Notes: generated by a model not told the origin, from the sequence alone. DNA of 64,000 nt from Photobacterium toruni (GCF_024529955.1 NZ_AP024854.1:62001-126000), one strand, 5' to 3'; positions 35,414-45,645 are shown, counted from the stretch's first letter. A program made the numbers and translations.

Positions 35414-35776
35414 ATGGAGATTGAACAAGTTATTGAGCGATCACGTCAATTAGAAGACTTATTACGCCAACATTATCACGCTAAAGGGACTGACTTAACG
35501 CAATTAGTACAGAGCTGTGATAATCGTTTTTCGGATGATATTGTGAATAAGCTTCATAAAATCATTGTGATACGTCAGGAGTTAATGACGGGGGAGAGTT
35601 TTATCTCAGAAACTAATCATTATCAACTGTTTATGGACTTATGTGCAGAGTGCGAAGTGGAGTTAATGCCGCGTAGTAGTCGCTTGGTATGGGGAGTGGC
35701 GATCTTACTTCTTGGTGGTATTACATTAGCGGCATTAGGGTTCTATCTTTATCATTGGCAACATATTACGTTATAA
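35414..35776 (+). CDS. Single-helix membrane protein of unknown function
   Basis: A 120-residue protein: a mostly helical, charged cytoplasmic part (residues 1-85), then one membrane helix (RLVWGVAILLLGGITLAALG, about 91-110) and a short tail. Three starts are possible (GTG 35408, ATG 35411, ATG 35414). AGAGG at 35404-35408 is best spaced for 35414. The family is not recognised. It has its own terminator downstream. Confidence 0.75.
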   Translation: MEIEQVIERSRQLEDLLRQHYHAKGTDLTQLVQSCDNRFSDDIVNKLHKIIVIRQELMTGESFISETNHYQLFMDLCAECEVELMPRSSRLVWGVAILLLGGITLAALGFYLYHWQHITL

Positions 35777-35802
35777 CGAAAGAGCATAGAGATAATTTAG
35801 AT

Positions 35803-35834
35803 AAAAAAATGGCGCCATTAGGCGCTATTTTTTT
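35803..35834 (+). terminator. Terminator after the single-helix membrane protein gene
   Basis: Stem AAAAAAATGGCGCC / GGCGCTATTTTTTT with one G-U pair, loop ATTA. Confidence 0.88.
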
Positions 35835-36642
35835 GTTTCTTGAATAAAACTTAATAAATGATTGGGAGTGTCATTAAACCAACAACAACCGCAATCATTA
35901 CAAGTCCTTGTTTTTGTGAGTGTGTAAGCATATTTTTAATCCTTAAGTGTGAGTTTATTTTTTCTTGACAATAAAGATAACATGATTTTAATGGCATTGA
36001 CAGTGCAATGTGGCGATTGTGTCATATAAAAACATTTTAAAATGTCGATAATGGCTATTTATTACTATTAAAACAGTATCTTTTGCATTGTAAATGTAAT
36101 GTTAATCATGTGATGCTGGGTTTGATGCTTTTTTAGTTGTTGTTTTAATTGATTTTTATTTTATTTTTCCTATTTGTTTCTGTTTTTATTGGCATGTTTG
36201 GTAAGTTTTTATTAAAAAAACAATAAAAACAGAGATTGATTTGTTGTAATGCCATTTGGTGGTTATTTTTGAATTATACTGTTGGTTTGTAATTGGCATT
36301 GTATGCTAAATAGCTAAGTTGTTGGTTTTTCATTTTTTTAAGTAATAAAAAATGCCGTTTTCATTGTGTGGGTGGTAGTTGGTGCTGATTTTTATTATTT
36401 ACCTTTTTTATGGTTTGTTTTGTATTTAACTGATTGTATCTTAGAGTATTATTTCTTTAATTTTTCACGTTATTTTTGTTTTTATAGCTAAGTTATTAAT
36501 GTGTAATGCCATTATTTACAGTGTTTATCACTGTGTGAGAATGATGGCCAAATAAAGTAGATTTTAGATTAGAGACAGAGATCTGAGTCAAGCTTGCTAT
36601 CTTTAATTAATTATTTTCATATTAATTTAATGAGGCAAAAGG
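35835..36642. other. 800-base AT-rich gap
   Basis: It contains one very short minus-strand ORF (35851-35931) and recurring AATGSCATT motifs. Otherwise it is T-rich on the plus strand with no ORF of note and no recognised RNA gene. Confidence 0.6.
35851..35931 (-). CDS. Possible 26-residue small membrane protein
   Basis: ATG at 35931 with AAGGA 8 bases upstream; stop at 35851. Eight polar residues (MLTHSQKQ) are followed by a hydrophobic stretch, GLVMIAVVVGLMTLPIIY, long enough for one membrane helix. Composition and ribosome-binding site resemble known small membrane proteins of enteric bacteria. No specific family is recognised. Confidence 0.55.
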   Translation of the reverse strand: MLTHSQKQGLVMIAVVVGLMTLPIIY

Positions 36643-36960
36643 ATGGCGGATCAACAATGGCAATGTGTGTATAACGCCAGCAATAGTTTAGAAGCACATA
36701 GTCTTAAAGGTTTATTAGAAAATACGGGTATATCAGTACGCTTGGCGGGTGAGGCGTTAGCGGCGGCAGCGGGTGAGTTACCGATGGGCGTGATAGAAGT
36801 ACAGCTATGGGTTGCTGTCTCTCAATGGCAGCAAGCTTTAGTCGTTATTGAGGGGTATTTACGTAATGATTATCATGATTGGTATTGTCGGCATTGTGGC
36901 GAGGTTAATCAGGGGCAATTTGAATTATGCTGGCAGTGTCAGCATGATAAAGAACAATAA
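36643..36960 (+). CDS. DUF2007 domain protein with C-terminal zinc ribbon
   Basis: A 105-residue protein. The N-terminal domain (about 1-72) reads like DUF2007/putative signal-transducing domains (SLEAHSLKGLLENTGISVRL). The C-terminus is a zinc ribbon, CRHCG then CWQC (C-x2-C ... C-x2-C). GAGGCAAAAGG precedes the ATG. Function is unknown. It stands alone between the AT-rich gap and the yhhL-rsmD operon. Confidence 0.85.
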   Translation: MADQQWQCVYNASNSLEAHSLKGLLENTGISVRLAGEALAAAAGELPMGVIEVQLWVAVSQWQQALVVIEGYLRNDYHDWYCRHCGEVNQGQFELCWQCQHDKEQ

Positions 36961-37028
36961 CGGCATAGTATCGGTACGAATAAGATAATTAAAGCGAGCA
37001 TCAATGCTGTTGCCCGCTCAATTAGGTA

Positions 37029-37295
37029 TTACATCATGTGCTTACGACGAATATCCAGCAACGCAAAGATACCAAAGATTAAAATTGACCAATGCTCCCA
37101 ACGCGACATATTGATTTTATCACCAAATGCACCAACGAAAATCAGCATTTGTAAACCGTGCATCATGAACAAAAATGCAGTCATGATGTAGAGTGCTATC
37201 GCCGAAACCCCAGGAAAAGGGTGAACGATATTAATGAATAATACGAGCCATACTAAGGCTATCGCTATTTTGGCAGTAATGATCAGTGCTTTCAT
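37029..37295 (-). CDS. yhhL: DUF1145 family membrane protein (YhhL)
   Basis: An 88-residue protein with about three hydrophobic segments. It overlaps the rsmD stop by 4 bases (ATGA), so it is translationally coupled and downstream of rsmD as in E. coli. The family's role is unknown. Confidence 0.88.
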   Translation of the reverse strand: MKALIITAKIAIALVWLVLFINIVHPFPGVSAIALYIMTAFLFMMHGLQMLIFVGAFGDKINMSRWEHWSILIFGIFALLDIRRKHMM

Positions 37296-37897
37296 GGTTC
37301 CTCTCTGGAAAATAAGCGGTAGCAGACTTGGCCAGCACTTTTTTCGCGATGTAAATGCCAGTGGCTAGGGATTGCCAACTGACCTAATTCCTTTTCAGCT
37401 TCAATATAAATCATTGCATGTGGTGTTAACCAGCCATTATTTTCTAACGCTGTGATAACATCCTGAATAAGATCTTTTCGAAATGGTGGATCGATAAAAA
37501 CAATATCGTGTGGTGTCCCTGTTTGTGACAAAAAGCGTAAACTGTCGCTATTGATCACGGTGGCATTGGTTGCTTTTACTGTGTTGAGGTTGATTTCAAG
37601 TTGTGCCGCTGCTTTTTTATCAAGTTCAAGCATGGTGACACTTTCAGCACCACGAGAAAGCGCTTCAAAACTTAAACCACCACTACCAGTAAAGAGATCA
37701 AGGCATTTAGATTGATAAATGTCTTGCGCTAACCAGTTGAAAAGTGTTTCTTTGACACGGTCAGTGGTTGGACGGAGTCCTTCGACATCATGAACGGGTA
37801 ATTTGCGTCCACGCCATTGTCCGCTGATGATTCTAACGAACCCACCAGGACGATTATTTTGTGTTTTGCGAGTTGTTTGCTGTCTTCGCTGCGTCAT
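37292..37897 (-). CDS. rsmD: 16S rRNA (guanine-966-N2)-methyltransferase RsmD
   Basis: A 201-residue SAM-dependent enzyme that methylates G966 of 16S rRNA. It has RIISGQWRGRKLPV at the N-terminus, the SAM-binding DLFTGSGGLSFEALSRG, and the catalytic DPPF in the N6/N2 methylase position. It is divergent from ftsY, a conserved arrangement, and coupled to yhhL. Confidence 0.95.
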   Translation of the reverse strand: MTQRRQQTTRKTQNNRPGGFVRIISGQWRGRKLPVHDVEGLRPTTDRVKETLFNWLAQDIYQSKCLDLFTGSGGLSFEALSRGAESVTMLELDKKAAAQLEINLNTVKATNATVINSDSLRFLSQTGTPHDIVFIDPPFRKDLIQDVITALENNGWLTPHAMIYIEAEKELGQLAIPSHWHLHREKSAGQVCYRLFSREEP

Positions 37898-37981
37898 AGA
37901 TTTTTTTGACCGTTAAGAAAATGATAGTATACACCTGTTTTTAGGCCGTAAATTGTACCAATCAAGCGCTAGGATTTGCCA

Positions 37982-39388
37982 ATGGCAGAAAAAAAGAAAC
38001 GCGGATTATTTTCGTGGCTAGGATTTAGCTCTGAAGATAACGACGCATCAAAGGAACAAGCTACTGATCAATCAGTAGTTGATGGCTCGGTTGATAGCCC
38101 AAAATCAACACATTCCTCTGACGATGAGGGGCTGAAAGCCAGTCATAATAATGACCTTGAGCAAGAAGCACCCATTGATCCAGAATTAATAGCTGAAACT
38201 AATGATCGCCAATTGGCTGCAACGTTGCAAGAAAATGATCATCAAAAAGACACTATTGTTACTGATAGTATCATTAATGATGAGACTGTAACCGTTGATG
38301 AAAACCAACAGCCGTTATTAGATAAAACTGTTGATGAAAGTGAGTTATTACTAACGTCAAAAGCGGAATCTGCTATTGATGAGAAAACCAATGAAGTCAT
38401 TGCTGACGATGACACTCAAAATGACGTTGTAATAGCGGCGGCTGTTGAGCAAGAAAAACCAAAATCAGAAGGCTTTTTTAGTCGTTTAATGCGAGGCTTA
38501 AAGCGTACTAAAACCAATTTTGGTGCTGGTTTCTTTGGCTTGTTCCGCGGTAAGAAAATTGATGATGAGCTCTTTGAAGAGTTAGAAGAACAACTATTGA
38601 TTGCTGATGTGGGAATGGATACCACATTAAAAATCATTAATAACCTGACAGATAAAGCATCACGCAGTGATTTACATGATGGCGAAGCTCTTTATGGTCT
38701 ATTAAAAGATGAATTGGGTGAAATGTTGGCTAAAGTTGAACAACCATTAGTGGTTGATATGACTAAAAAGCCTTACGTTATTTTAATGGTTGGCGTTAAT
38801 GGCGTCGGTAAAACGACGACTATTGGTAAATTAGCTAAGCAATTCCAAGCTGAAGGCAAATCAGTAATGCTAGCTGCGGGTGATACCTTCCGTGCTGCGG
38901 CTGTGGAGCAATTACAGGTTTGGGGTGAGCGTAACAATGTTCCCGTGATCGCTCAGCATACTGGTGCTGATAGTGCATCAGTGATTTTTGATGCGATTGA
39001 ATCAGCGAAAGCTAAAAATGTTGATGTTGTTATTGCCGACACCGCAGGGCGTTTGCAAAACAAAGGTCATCTGATGGAAGAGTTACGTAAAATTGTGCGA
39101 GTGATGCAGAAAGTTGATACTGAAGCACCGCATGAAATTATGTTAACAGTGGATGCTGGTACGGGTCAAAATGCCATTAGTCAGGCAAAACTATTTAGTG
39201 AAGTGGCTCCGGTATCGGGGATCACCATTACTAAATTAGATGGTACCGCTAAAGGTGGTGTTATTTTTGCAATTGCTGATCAATTTAATATTCCGATTCG
39301 TTATATTGGTATTGGTGAAGGCATTGATGATTTACGACCATTTGCGGCCGATGAGTTTATAGAAGCGTTATTTAGCAACGAGGAATAG
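37982..39388 (+). CDS. ftsY: Signal recognition particle receptor FtsY
   Basis: A 468-residue SRP GTPase that docks translating ribosomes at the membrane. A long acidic, low-complexity A domain (about 1-165) precedes the NG domain: G1 GVNGVGKTT, DTAGR, and TKLDGTAKGG. AGGA lies 7 bases before ATG 37982; a TTG two codons earlier is not used. It is first in the ftsYEX operon, with ftsE starting 4 bases after the stop. Confidence 0.97.
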   Translation: MAEKKKRGLFSWLGFSSEDNDASKEQATDQSVVDGSVDSPKSTHSSDDEGLKASHNNDLEQEAPIDPELIAETNDRQLAATLQENDHQKDTIVTDSIINDETVTVDENQQPLLDKTVDESELLLTSKAESAIDEKTNEVIADDDTQNDVVIAAAVEQEKPKSEGFFSRLMRGLKRTKTNFGAGFFGLFRGKKIDDELFEELEEQLLIADVGMDTTLKIINNLTDKASRSDLHDGEALYGLLKDELGEMLAKVEQPLVVDMTKKPYVILMVGVNGVGKTTTIGKLAKQFQAEGKSVMLAAGDTFRAAAVEQLQVWGERNNVPVIAQHTGADSASVIFDAIESAKAKNVDVVIADTAGRLQNKGHLMEELRKIVRVMQKVDTEAPHEIMLTVDAGTGQNAISQAKLFSEVAPVSGITITKLDGTAKGGVIFAIADQFNIPIRYIGIGEGIDDLRPFAADEFIEALFSNEE

Positions 39389-39392
39389 TAAA

Positions 39393-40061
39393 GTGATTCG
39401 ATTTCAGCAGGTAAGTAAAGCTTATCGTGGTGGTAGGCAAGCCCTACAAAAAGTAGATTTTCATCTCAAACCAGCAGATATGGCTTTTTTAACCGGTCAC
39501 TCTGGAGCCGGTAAAAGTACGCTGCTGAAATTAATTTGTGCCCTTGAACGTCCAAGTGACGGCAAGATTTGGTTCAATGGTCACGATATTACTCGATTAC
39601 CAAATAAGCAAATTCCATTTTTACGCCGCAATATTGGTATTATTTTTCAAGATCATAAGCTGTTAATGGATCGCAGTGTTTTTGATAACATTGCATTGCC
39701 ATTACGGGTTGAGCAAATGAATGAACATGATATCAAACGCCGTGTGAGTGCATCTTTGGATAAAGTCGGATTATTGGATAAAGCAAAATGTTTGCCTATC
39801 CAATTATCTGGCGGTGAACAACAGCGCGTTGGCATTGCCCGCGCTATTGTTAATAAACCAATGTTACTGCTGGCTGATGAGCCAACAGGTAATCTTGATG
39901 CTGAATTATCACAACAAGTGTTGCGATTATTTGAAGAGTTTAATCGGGTTGGTGTTGCAGTATTGATGGCAACCCATGATACATCATTGCTGGCTAGCCG
40001 TGATTATCGTCGTTTAGATCTACATAAAGGCAATTTAAGGGAGCTGGTACATGGCGCGTAA
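39393..40061 (+). CDS. ftsE: Cell-division ATP-binding protein FtsE
   Basis: A 222-residue ABC ATPase that with FtsX activates septal peptidoglycan amidases through EnvC. Walker [10 protein letters not shown], signature LSGGEQQR and Walker B LLADEPT are complete. The start is GTG at 39393, 4 bases after ftsY, with GAGGAA upstream. Its last 11 bases overlap ftsX. Confidence 0.97.
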   Translation: MIRFQQVSKAYRGGRQALQKVDFHLKPADMAFLTGHSGAGKSTLLKLICALERPSDGKIWFNGHDITRLPNKQIPFLRRNIGIIFQDHKLLMDRSVFDNIALPLRVEQMNEHDIKRRVSASLDKVGLLDKAKCLPIQLSGGEQQRVGIARAIVNKPMLLLADEPTGNLDAELSQQVLRLFEEFNRVGVAVLMATHDTSLLASRDYRRLDLHKGNLRELVHGA

Positions 40062-40983
40062 ATCTATTGGTTTTTTTGCAATTCATCGCCAACAAGCAGG
40101 CTCAGCATTAAAAGACATGTTTCGTCGGCCACTGGGTAATTTTTTAACCCTTGCAGTATTAGCCGTTGCTTTAACTTTGCCATGTACTTTTTATTTAATG
40201 GCGAAAAACATTACCGTGGTTGCTGATGCATGGCAAAATCCAAGTCAAATTACACTGTATTTAAAGCACAATACCAGTAATGACGATGGACAAGCTTTAG
40301 CGGATGAAATTAAAAACTGGTCACAAGTTAACAGCGTGAAATTTATTACAGCTGATCAAGGTTTAGAACAATTTCGTCAAAATAGTGGTTTTGACAAAGC
40401 GCTTAATTTATTTGATGAGCAGAATAACCCCTTACCAGCGGTAGTGATTGTTGAGCCAAAGAGTGGTTGGCAAACGACAGCTAAAGCCAATCAATTAGCG
40501 CAAAAGTTGGGTCAGCAGAATCATGTAGCAGAAGTTCGTTTAGATCGAGATTGGCTACAGCGTTTAGCGGCTATTCAGCAGTTAGCAATTGCGTTAGCAC
40601 TATTAATGTCGGGCTTAATGCTGTTTGCTGTATTTTTAATTGTTGGTAATACCTTACGTTTACAAGTGCTAAGTCATAAAGATGAAATTCAAGTTATGAA
40701 AATGGTCGGTGCGACCAATAGCTACATTTTACGTCCTTATTTGTATGTAGGGGTGTGGTATGGCTTGATTGCTGCATTGATTGCATGGGGGCTAACTCAA
40801 GGGGTAACTTTACTATTGGGTGATGCTGTTGCGCAGTTAGCGAATTTGTATGGCAGTCATTTTAGAATGTTGGGCTTAAATTGGGATGAGGGCTTGATCA
40901 TGATAATGGTCGCTACTTTCTTGGGCCTAATGGCAGCACGTCTTGCTGCTGGACGTCATTTGCGTGAAATTAACCCTGTATAA
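40051..40983 (+). CDS. ftsX: Cell-division protein FtsX
   Basis: A 310-residue permease partner of FtsE. One N-terminal helix is followed by a periplasmic loop (about 55-160) and three C-terminal helices, the FtsX/MacB layout. GGGAG sits upstream inside ftsE. It binds EnvC through its periplasmic loop in E. coli. Confidence 0.96.
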   Translation: MARKSIGFFAIHRQQAGSALKDMFRRPLGNFLTLAVLAVALTLPCTFYLMAKNITVVADAWQNPSQITLYLKHNTSNDDGQALADEIKNWSQVNSVKFITADQGLEQFRQNSGFDKALNLFDEQNNPLPAVVIVEPKSGWQTTAKANQLAQKLGQQNHVAEVRLDRDWLQRLAAIQQLAIALALLMSGLMLFAVFLIVGNTLRLQVLSHKDEIQVMKMVGATNSYILRPYLYVGVWYGLIAALIAWGLTQGVTLLLGDAVAQLANLYGSHFRMLGLNWDEGLIMIMVATFLGLMAARLAAGRHLREINPV

Positions 40984-41161
40984 TTGTTGTTGTTAATCAT
41001 TTTAAAACAACATAATAAGAAAAAGTGATGCTTGTAATCATATATATTTGCGCTGTGACTTGCATTTTAACTATGTTTGCAGGCATCATTGTCGGTTCAC
41101 ACAACGCTAGCATATGCTCAATAACCGTTGTGATCGCACAAAAATTACACGAGGTTTTCGA

Positions 41162-42022
41162 ATGTCAAATGAGATGTCGAAATTAGTTCTAGTTTCGGCG
41201 GATAGTCTTGAAAGTTATATTCAGACTGTAAACCGTTATCCAATGCTAACGCCTGAGCGTGAAAAAGAGCTTGCTGAAGCTCTACACTATGACGGTGATA
41301 TTAATGCTGCGAAAGCGTTAGTGATGTCCCATTTGCGGTTTGTCGTACATATTGCTCGTGGATATTCAGGCTATGGTTTGCCGATTGCTGATTTAATTCA
41401 AGAAGGTAATATCGGTTTGATGAAGGCGGTTAAGCGCTTTAATCCCGAAGTCGGCGTGCGATTAGTGTCGTTTGCGGTGCATTGGATCAAAGCTGAGATC
41501 CATGAATATGTATTACGTAATTGGCGGATAGTTAAAGTAGCAACCACCAAAGCGCAGCGAAAATTATTTTTTAATTTACGTAAATCAAAGAAGCGTTTAG
41601 GTTGGTTTAATAACGATGAAGTGAACATGGTCGCTGAGCAGTTAGGCGTAGAGCCTGCTGAAGTTCGCGAGATGGAATCACGTTTAGCTGCGCAAGATCC
41701 TACCTTTGAAATGCAAAATGATGATGATGAACGCGATTCAGCACCGATGGCTCCCGCTTATTTCCTTGAAGATAAAGGCTCGGATGTTGCCTTGAGTTAT
41801 GAAGAAAGTAATTGGGAAAGTCATGCTAATAATCGCTTATCACAAGCATTAGCCAGTCTTGATGAACGTAGCCAACATATTGTTCGTTCACGGTGGTTAG
41901 ATGATCAAAAATCAACCTTGCAAGATTTAGCCGATAATTATGGTGTATCAGCCGAGCGAATTCGTCAGCTAGAAAAGAATGCCATGAAAAAGCTCAAAGA
42001 TGCCGTGGGTGATTTTTACTGA
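41162..42022 (+). CDS. rpoH: RNA polymerase sigma-32 (heat shock) factor RpoH
   Basis: A 286-residue sigma factor. Regions 2 and 4 are clear ([21 protein letters not shown]; the C-terminal [16 protein letters not shown] helix-turn-helix). The RpoH box [15 protein letters not shown], unique to sigma-32, is present. The frame is open to 41114, but ATG 41162 has GAGG eight bases upstream. The roughly 180-base leader may form the temperature-sensitive structure known for rpoH; I did not fold it. Confidence 0.96.
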   Translation: MSNEMSKLVLVSADSLESYIQTVNRYPMLTPEREKELAEALHYDGDINAAKALVMSHLRFVVHIARGYSGYGLPIADLIQEGNIGLMKAVKRFNPEVGVRLVSFAVHWIKAEIHEYVLRNWRIVKVATTKAQRKLFFNLRKSKKRLGWFNNDEVNMVAEQLGVEPAEVREMESRLAAQDPTFEMQNDDDERDSAPMAPAYFLEDKGSDVALSYEESNWESHANNRLSQALASLDERSQHIVRSRWLDDQKSTLQDLADNYGVSAERIRQLEKNAMKKLKDAVGDFY

Positions 42023-42047
42023 TTTATTGCTAACGTTCATGATCGAG

Positions 42048-42073
42048 AAGCCGACCTTAGAGTCGGTTTTTTT
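42048..42073 (+). terminator. Terminator of rpoH
   Basis: CCGAC pairs with GTCGG around CTTAGA, followed by seven Ts. Confidence 0.8.
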
Positions 42074-42078
42074 GTCGC

Positions 42079-42383
42079 TGTGGATCGTCCACATAGAGAG
42101 TTAGCGAACCCCATTGTAAGAGAAGATGTTATCTGTATGATTTTATGTGGCATAAGTCGCATTTGTGAATAATTGTGTGTATGTTTAATTAACTTATCCA
42201 CAGGTTATATTGGGATCCAATCTACATGTTGTGGATCTTTTTATTAGTAACCACATTATCAACGCAATCCACAGGCTTTTCCACAGGTGGTTACTTTGTG
42301 TTCGATGAGCGATTGTGATGACCAATAAACCCTTGTTGGGATTGAACTGTTATTGTTACTCATCGTGGCAGTGGTGTGGATAA
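42079..42383. promoter_or_regulatory. Cluster of DnaA-box-like sequences
   Basis: Two perfect consensus boxes in opposite orientation: TTATCCACA (42194-42202, plus) and TGTGGATAA (42375-42383, minus). Near-matches are TGTGGATCG (42079-42087), TGTGGATCT (42230-42238), CAATCCACA (42265-42273) and TTTTCCACA (42277-42285). GATC sites lie among them and beyond 42460. This density is unusual for ordinary intergenic DNA. It could titrate DnaA, reset its nucleotide state, or regulate rpoH/glpE. Confidence 0.6.
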
Positions 42384-42571
42384 AGGCTTCTTTTTTGATA
42401 GGAGATACCACATTTAAGCTAAGGTACAATAGTGATTCATTGTCGATTTTGGTGGATATATTGATAAGATCGTATGGTTACGATCTCAGATGAATATTAT
42501 CGATCGCGATCATAAATAGTATTTGTAGCCATTGCGCTTTACCTTTCTTGAAGCCATTAAAAGGAAACCTT

Positions 42572-42892
42572 ATGGAACAGTTTCAACCTCTTTCAGTCCA
42601 AGATGCCTACCAATTATTACAGCAACCAAATGCGGTTTTAGTTGATATTCGTGATCCTCAATCTTATGCGCAGGCTCATGTTCAAGCCGCTTTTCACCTT
42701 ACTAACGATACGATGGTAACATTAATGGATGAGGTCGATTTTGAGCAACCTTTATTAGTGATGTGTTATCACGGTGTCAGTAGCCAAGGTGCCGCACAAT
42801 ATTTAGTAAATCAAGGTTATGAGCACGTGTATAGCATTGATGGTGGTTTTGAAGCTTGGCGTCGTGCTGGCTTACCTGTGGTACAAGCTTAG
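42572..42892 (+). CDS. glpE: Thiosulfate sulfurtransferase GlpE
   Basis: A 106-residue single-domain rhodanese. The catalytic C65 is in VMCYHGVSS and transfers sulfane sulfur from thiosulfate to cyanide or thioredoxin. AAGGAAA lies 5 bases before ATG 42572. It is followed by glpG as in the E. coli glpEGR operon. Confidence 0.95.
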   Translation: MEQFQPLSVQDAYQLLQQPNAVLVDIRDPQSYAQAHVQAAFHLTNDTMVTLMDEVDFEQPLLVMCYHGVSSQGAAQYLVNQGYEHVYSIDGGFEAWRRAGLPVVQA

Positions 42893-43007
42893 TTAAGTTT
42901 GCATTGATAAAATAATGACTATTCATTAGATCGTGTTATACCTTTTGATGTAATAACAAGTTGTTGTCTTTACTACTTATAATATCCTATCGATTAGAGT
43001 GATAACT

Positions 43008-43847
43008 ATGCATCGCTTAGCTGAATTTTATAACCCACGTCATGCGCAAGCATTTATTGATTATATGGCTTCTCGGGGTATTGAACTGACTTTAGCACCT
43101 GAGCCTGAAGGGAAGTTTGCATTGTGGCTACAAGATAGCCAATATCTTATTGAAGCCGAAGCTGAATTGAATGCATTTATTGCCAACCCTAATGGTCGTA
43201 AATATCAAGAAGCATCATGGCAAGTGGCGGAGAGCCGTACGGCAAAATTTGATTACTCCAGTCCCAGTTTAGTATCAATGGTGAAAGCGCAAGCCGGGCC
43301 ATTTACATTGACGGTGATGGTCGTATCACTCGTGATTTATGGATTATGGTTATTAGGCTTTGAATCCCTGTTATTTGATTGGTTTCATTTTCCATTTATG
43401 AATGGTGATCAATGGCAACTGTGGCGTTATTTTAGTCATGCGTTACTTCATTTCTCAGCGTTGCATGTGATTTTTAACTGTTTATGGTGGTGGCTATTAG
43501 GCGGACAGATTGAACGTCATAGTGGTTCAGCAAAACTCGTACAGCTATTTTTGATCTCGTCATTGATTTCAGGTTTTGGTCAATTCTGGCTGGATGGACC
43601 TAATTTTGGTGGTCTATCAGGGGTTGTTTATGCCTTACTCGGTTATATCTGGTGGATGGGATGGTTGGCACCACAGCGAGGGTTAGTGATCGCTCGCTCT
43701 TACGTGGTATTTATGTTGGTGTGGCTGGTGATTGGTTTTGCTGAGCCTGCGGGCATTGCTATTGCCAATATGGCTCATCTAATGGGGCTGTTAACTGGTT
43801 GTGCGATTGCATTCGTGGATGCCAAATTACTACGGTCTAAACACTAG
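43008..43847 (+). CDS. glpG: Rhomboid intramembrane protease GlpG
   Basis: A 279-residue serine protease within the inner membrane. An N-terminal cytoplasmic domain (1-85) is followed by six helices. The catalytic dyad is S204 in GGLSGVVYAL and H257 in NMAHLMG; oxyanion helpers H153 and N157 are in HVIFN. All sit three residues after their E. coli positions. The ATG at 43008 is preferred over GTG 42999 because the family starts at this Met. Confidence 0.96.
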   Translation: MHRLAEFYNPRHAQAFIDYMASRGIELTLAPEPEGKFALWLQDSQYLIEAEAELNAFIANPNGRKYQEASWQVAESRTAKFDYSSPSLVSMVKAQAGPFTLTVMVVSLVIYGLWLLGFESLLFDWFHFPFMNGDQWQLWRYFSHALLHFSALHVIFNCLWWWLLGGQIERHSGSAKLVQLFLISSLISGFGQFWLDGPNFGGLSGVVYALLGYIWWMGWLAPQRGLVIARSYVVFMLVWLVIGFAEPAGIAIANMAHLMGLLTGCAIAFVDAKLLRSKH

Positions 43848-44203
43848 CCTGCTGGTTGTTTTCCCTACAACTTTTGCGGTGATGTTGAGTCTATTAACAT
43901 CATCGTGGAAGTGATCATTATATTAATATTAACTAAAGCTGTTGATTATTTGATAGTGAGTCCAATGTTAATATAAACCCGCGTTATTTTCATATCTGTT
44001 CATCTTTATCTGTCTGTCTTTGACTGTTTTCACATTTTTAATCAACCATTCGCGCAATAATTTGTATGGTTTTGATTGATATCGAAAATAAAGCGATTGT
44101 TTGTAGCCTTAAATCTTAAAACAATCACCATAAGATGCCCGCAGCGTATTACGTCAACGGCACATGCTGCCCTACAGCAGTGAGACAACAGAAAGGAACA
44201 TCT
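43848..44203 (+). other. Gap upstream of glpT
   Basis: 355 AT-rich bases. It holds a small imperfect inverted repeat around 43881 (GATGTT ... AACATC) and presumably the glpT promoter. I cannot place a convincing operator. Confidence 0.4.
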
Positions 44204-45574
44204 ATGTTTGGTTTATTTACCCCCGTAGCGCATAAACAGCGCTTACCTGATGGAAGTATTGATCCGGTCTATAAACGGTTACGGTGGCAATTATTTGTTG
44301 GTATTTTTTTTGGTTATGCTGGTTACTATTTAGTGCGTAAAAACTTTTCGCTAGCGATGCCATATTTGATTGAAGAATATGGCTATAGCCGTGGTGAATT
44401 AGGGGTTGCACTAGCGGCAGTATCAATTGCTTATGGCTTATCTAAATTTTTAATGGGGAATGTATCTGATCGATCTAATCCTCGCTTCTTTTTAGCCTCA
44501 GGATTGATATTGTCATCAATAGTGATGTTGTGCTTTGGCTTTATGCCTTGGGCAACTGGCAGTATTACCGCGATGTTTGTGCTGTTATTTTTAAATGGTT
44601 GGTTTCAAGGGATGGGATGGCCTGCTTGTGGGCGAACCATGGTGCATTGGTGGTCACATAAAGAAAGAGGGGGATTAGTTTCTGTGTGGAATGTCGCCCA
44701 TAACGTTGGTGGCGGTTTAATTGGTCCATTATTTATATTTGGCCTGTGGGCATTTAATGATGATTGGCGTTCTGCTTTCTATGTTCCAGCTTTCTTTGCG
44801 CTCTTGGTTGCGGGTTTTACCATTTTGGTAATGCGCGATACACCGCAATCTTGTGGCTTACCACCAATAGAAGAATACAAAGACGATTATCCAGAAAGTT
44901 ATGATAAGTCGTTTGAAAAAGAGATGACTGCAAAAGAGATTTTCTTTAAATATATATTTAATAATAAATTATTGTGGTTTATCGCGATTGCGAATGCGTT
45001 TGTTTATCTGATTCGTTATGGCGTATTAGATTGGGCGCCAGTGTATTTGGGTGAAGCGAAAGGCTTTACCGTGGATAAGTCATCATGGGCATATTTCCTT
45101 TATGAGTGGGCAGGTATTCCCGGAACGTTATTGTGTGGTTGGATATCCGATAAGCTGTTTAAAGGTCGCCGTGCACCTGCAGGGATTTTATTTATGGCAC
45201 TAGTGACTGTTGCGGTATTGGTCTACTGGTTGAATCCTCCAGGTAATCCAAGTATCGATATGATGGCATTGGTTGCGATTGGTTTCCTAATTTATGGGCC
45301 AGTAATGTTAATTGGCTTATATGCATTAGAGCTTGCACCTAAAAAAGCCGCTGGTACAGCTGCTGGGTTAACGGGTCTATTTGGTTACTTAGGTGGTGCG
45401 GTTGCTGCGAATGCCTTGTTAGGGTATACGGTGGATCATTTTGGTTGGGATGGTGGCTTTATTGTTCTAACAGCTTCGTGTGTGCTGGCCATTTTCTTCT
45501 TTATTATCACTATGATTGGTGAAAAGAAGGTCTATCAACAGCAACAACTTGAGTTACAACAGCAAAATGGATGA
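44204..45574 (+). CDS. glpT: Glycerol-3-phosphate transporter GlpT
   Basis: A 456-residue major-facilitator antiporter that exchanges glycerol-3-phosphate for phosphate, with 12 helices. Segments such as RRWQ-type [37 protein letters not shown] and [15 protein letters not shown] match E. coli GlpT. AGGAA lies 6 bases before ATG 44204; the open frame to 44135 is not counted. It is followed by glpR after a terminator. Confidence 0.96.
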   Translation: MFGLFTPVAHKQRLPDGSIDPVYKRLRWQLFVGIFFGYAGYYLVRKNFSLAMPYLIEEYGYSRGELGVALAAVSIAYGLSKFLMGNVSDRSNPRFFLASGLILSSIVMLCFGFMPWATGSITAMFVLLFLNGWFQGMGWPACGRTMVHWWSHKERGGLVSVWNVAHNVGGGLIGPLFIFGLWAFNDDWRSAFYVPAFFALLVAGFTILVMRDTPQSCGLPPIEEYKDDYPESYDKSFEKEMTAKEIFFKYIFNNKLLWFIAIANAFVYLIRYGVLDWAPVYLGEAKGFTVDKSSWAYFLYEWAGIPGTLLCGWISDKLFKGRRAPAGILFMALVTVAVLVYWLNPPGNPSIDMMALVAIGFLIYGPVMLIGLYALELAPKKAAGTAAGLTGLFGYLGGAVAANALLGYTVDHFGWDGGFIVLTASCVLAIFFFIITMIGEKKVYQQQQLELQQQNG

Positions 45575-45611
45575 TTAAATTTGGCTTCTTGGTTGAGCTG
45601 TAGGTAATATA

Positions 45612-45645
45612 AAAAGGCTTCGCATTGGCGAAGCCTTGTTTTTAT
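45612..45645 (+). terminator. Terminator between glpT and glpR
   Basis: Perfect stem AAGGCTTCGC / GCGAAGCCTT with loop ATTG, then GTTTTTATT. Confidence 0.85.

Larger units (their letters stand above)
42023..42571. other. rpoH-glpE gap with a DnaA-box cluster
   Basis: A 550-base stretch holding the rpoH terminator, six DnaA-box-like sequences and several GATC sites, and the glpE promoter. No ORF is convincing. Confidence 0.7.

Noticed and set aside
42079-42520. A crtS-like or second-chromosome origin site
   Set aside because: The cluster consists of DnaA boxes; I do not see RctB-type iterons or an origin gene, and crtS lies in a different gene context in vibrios.
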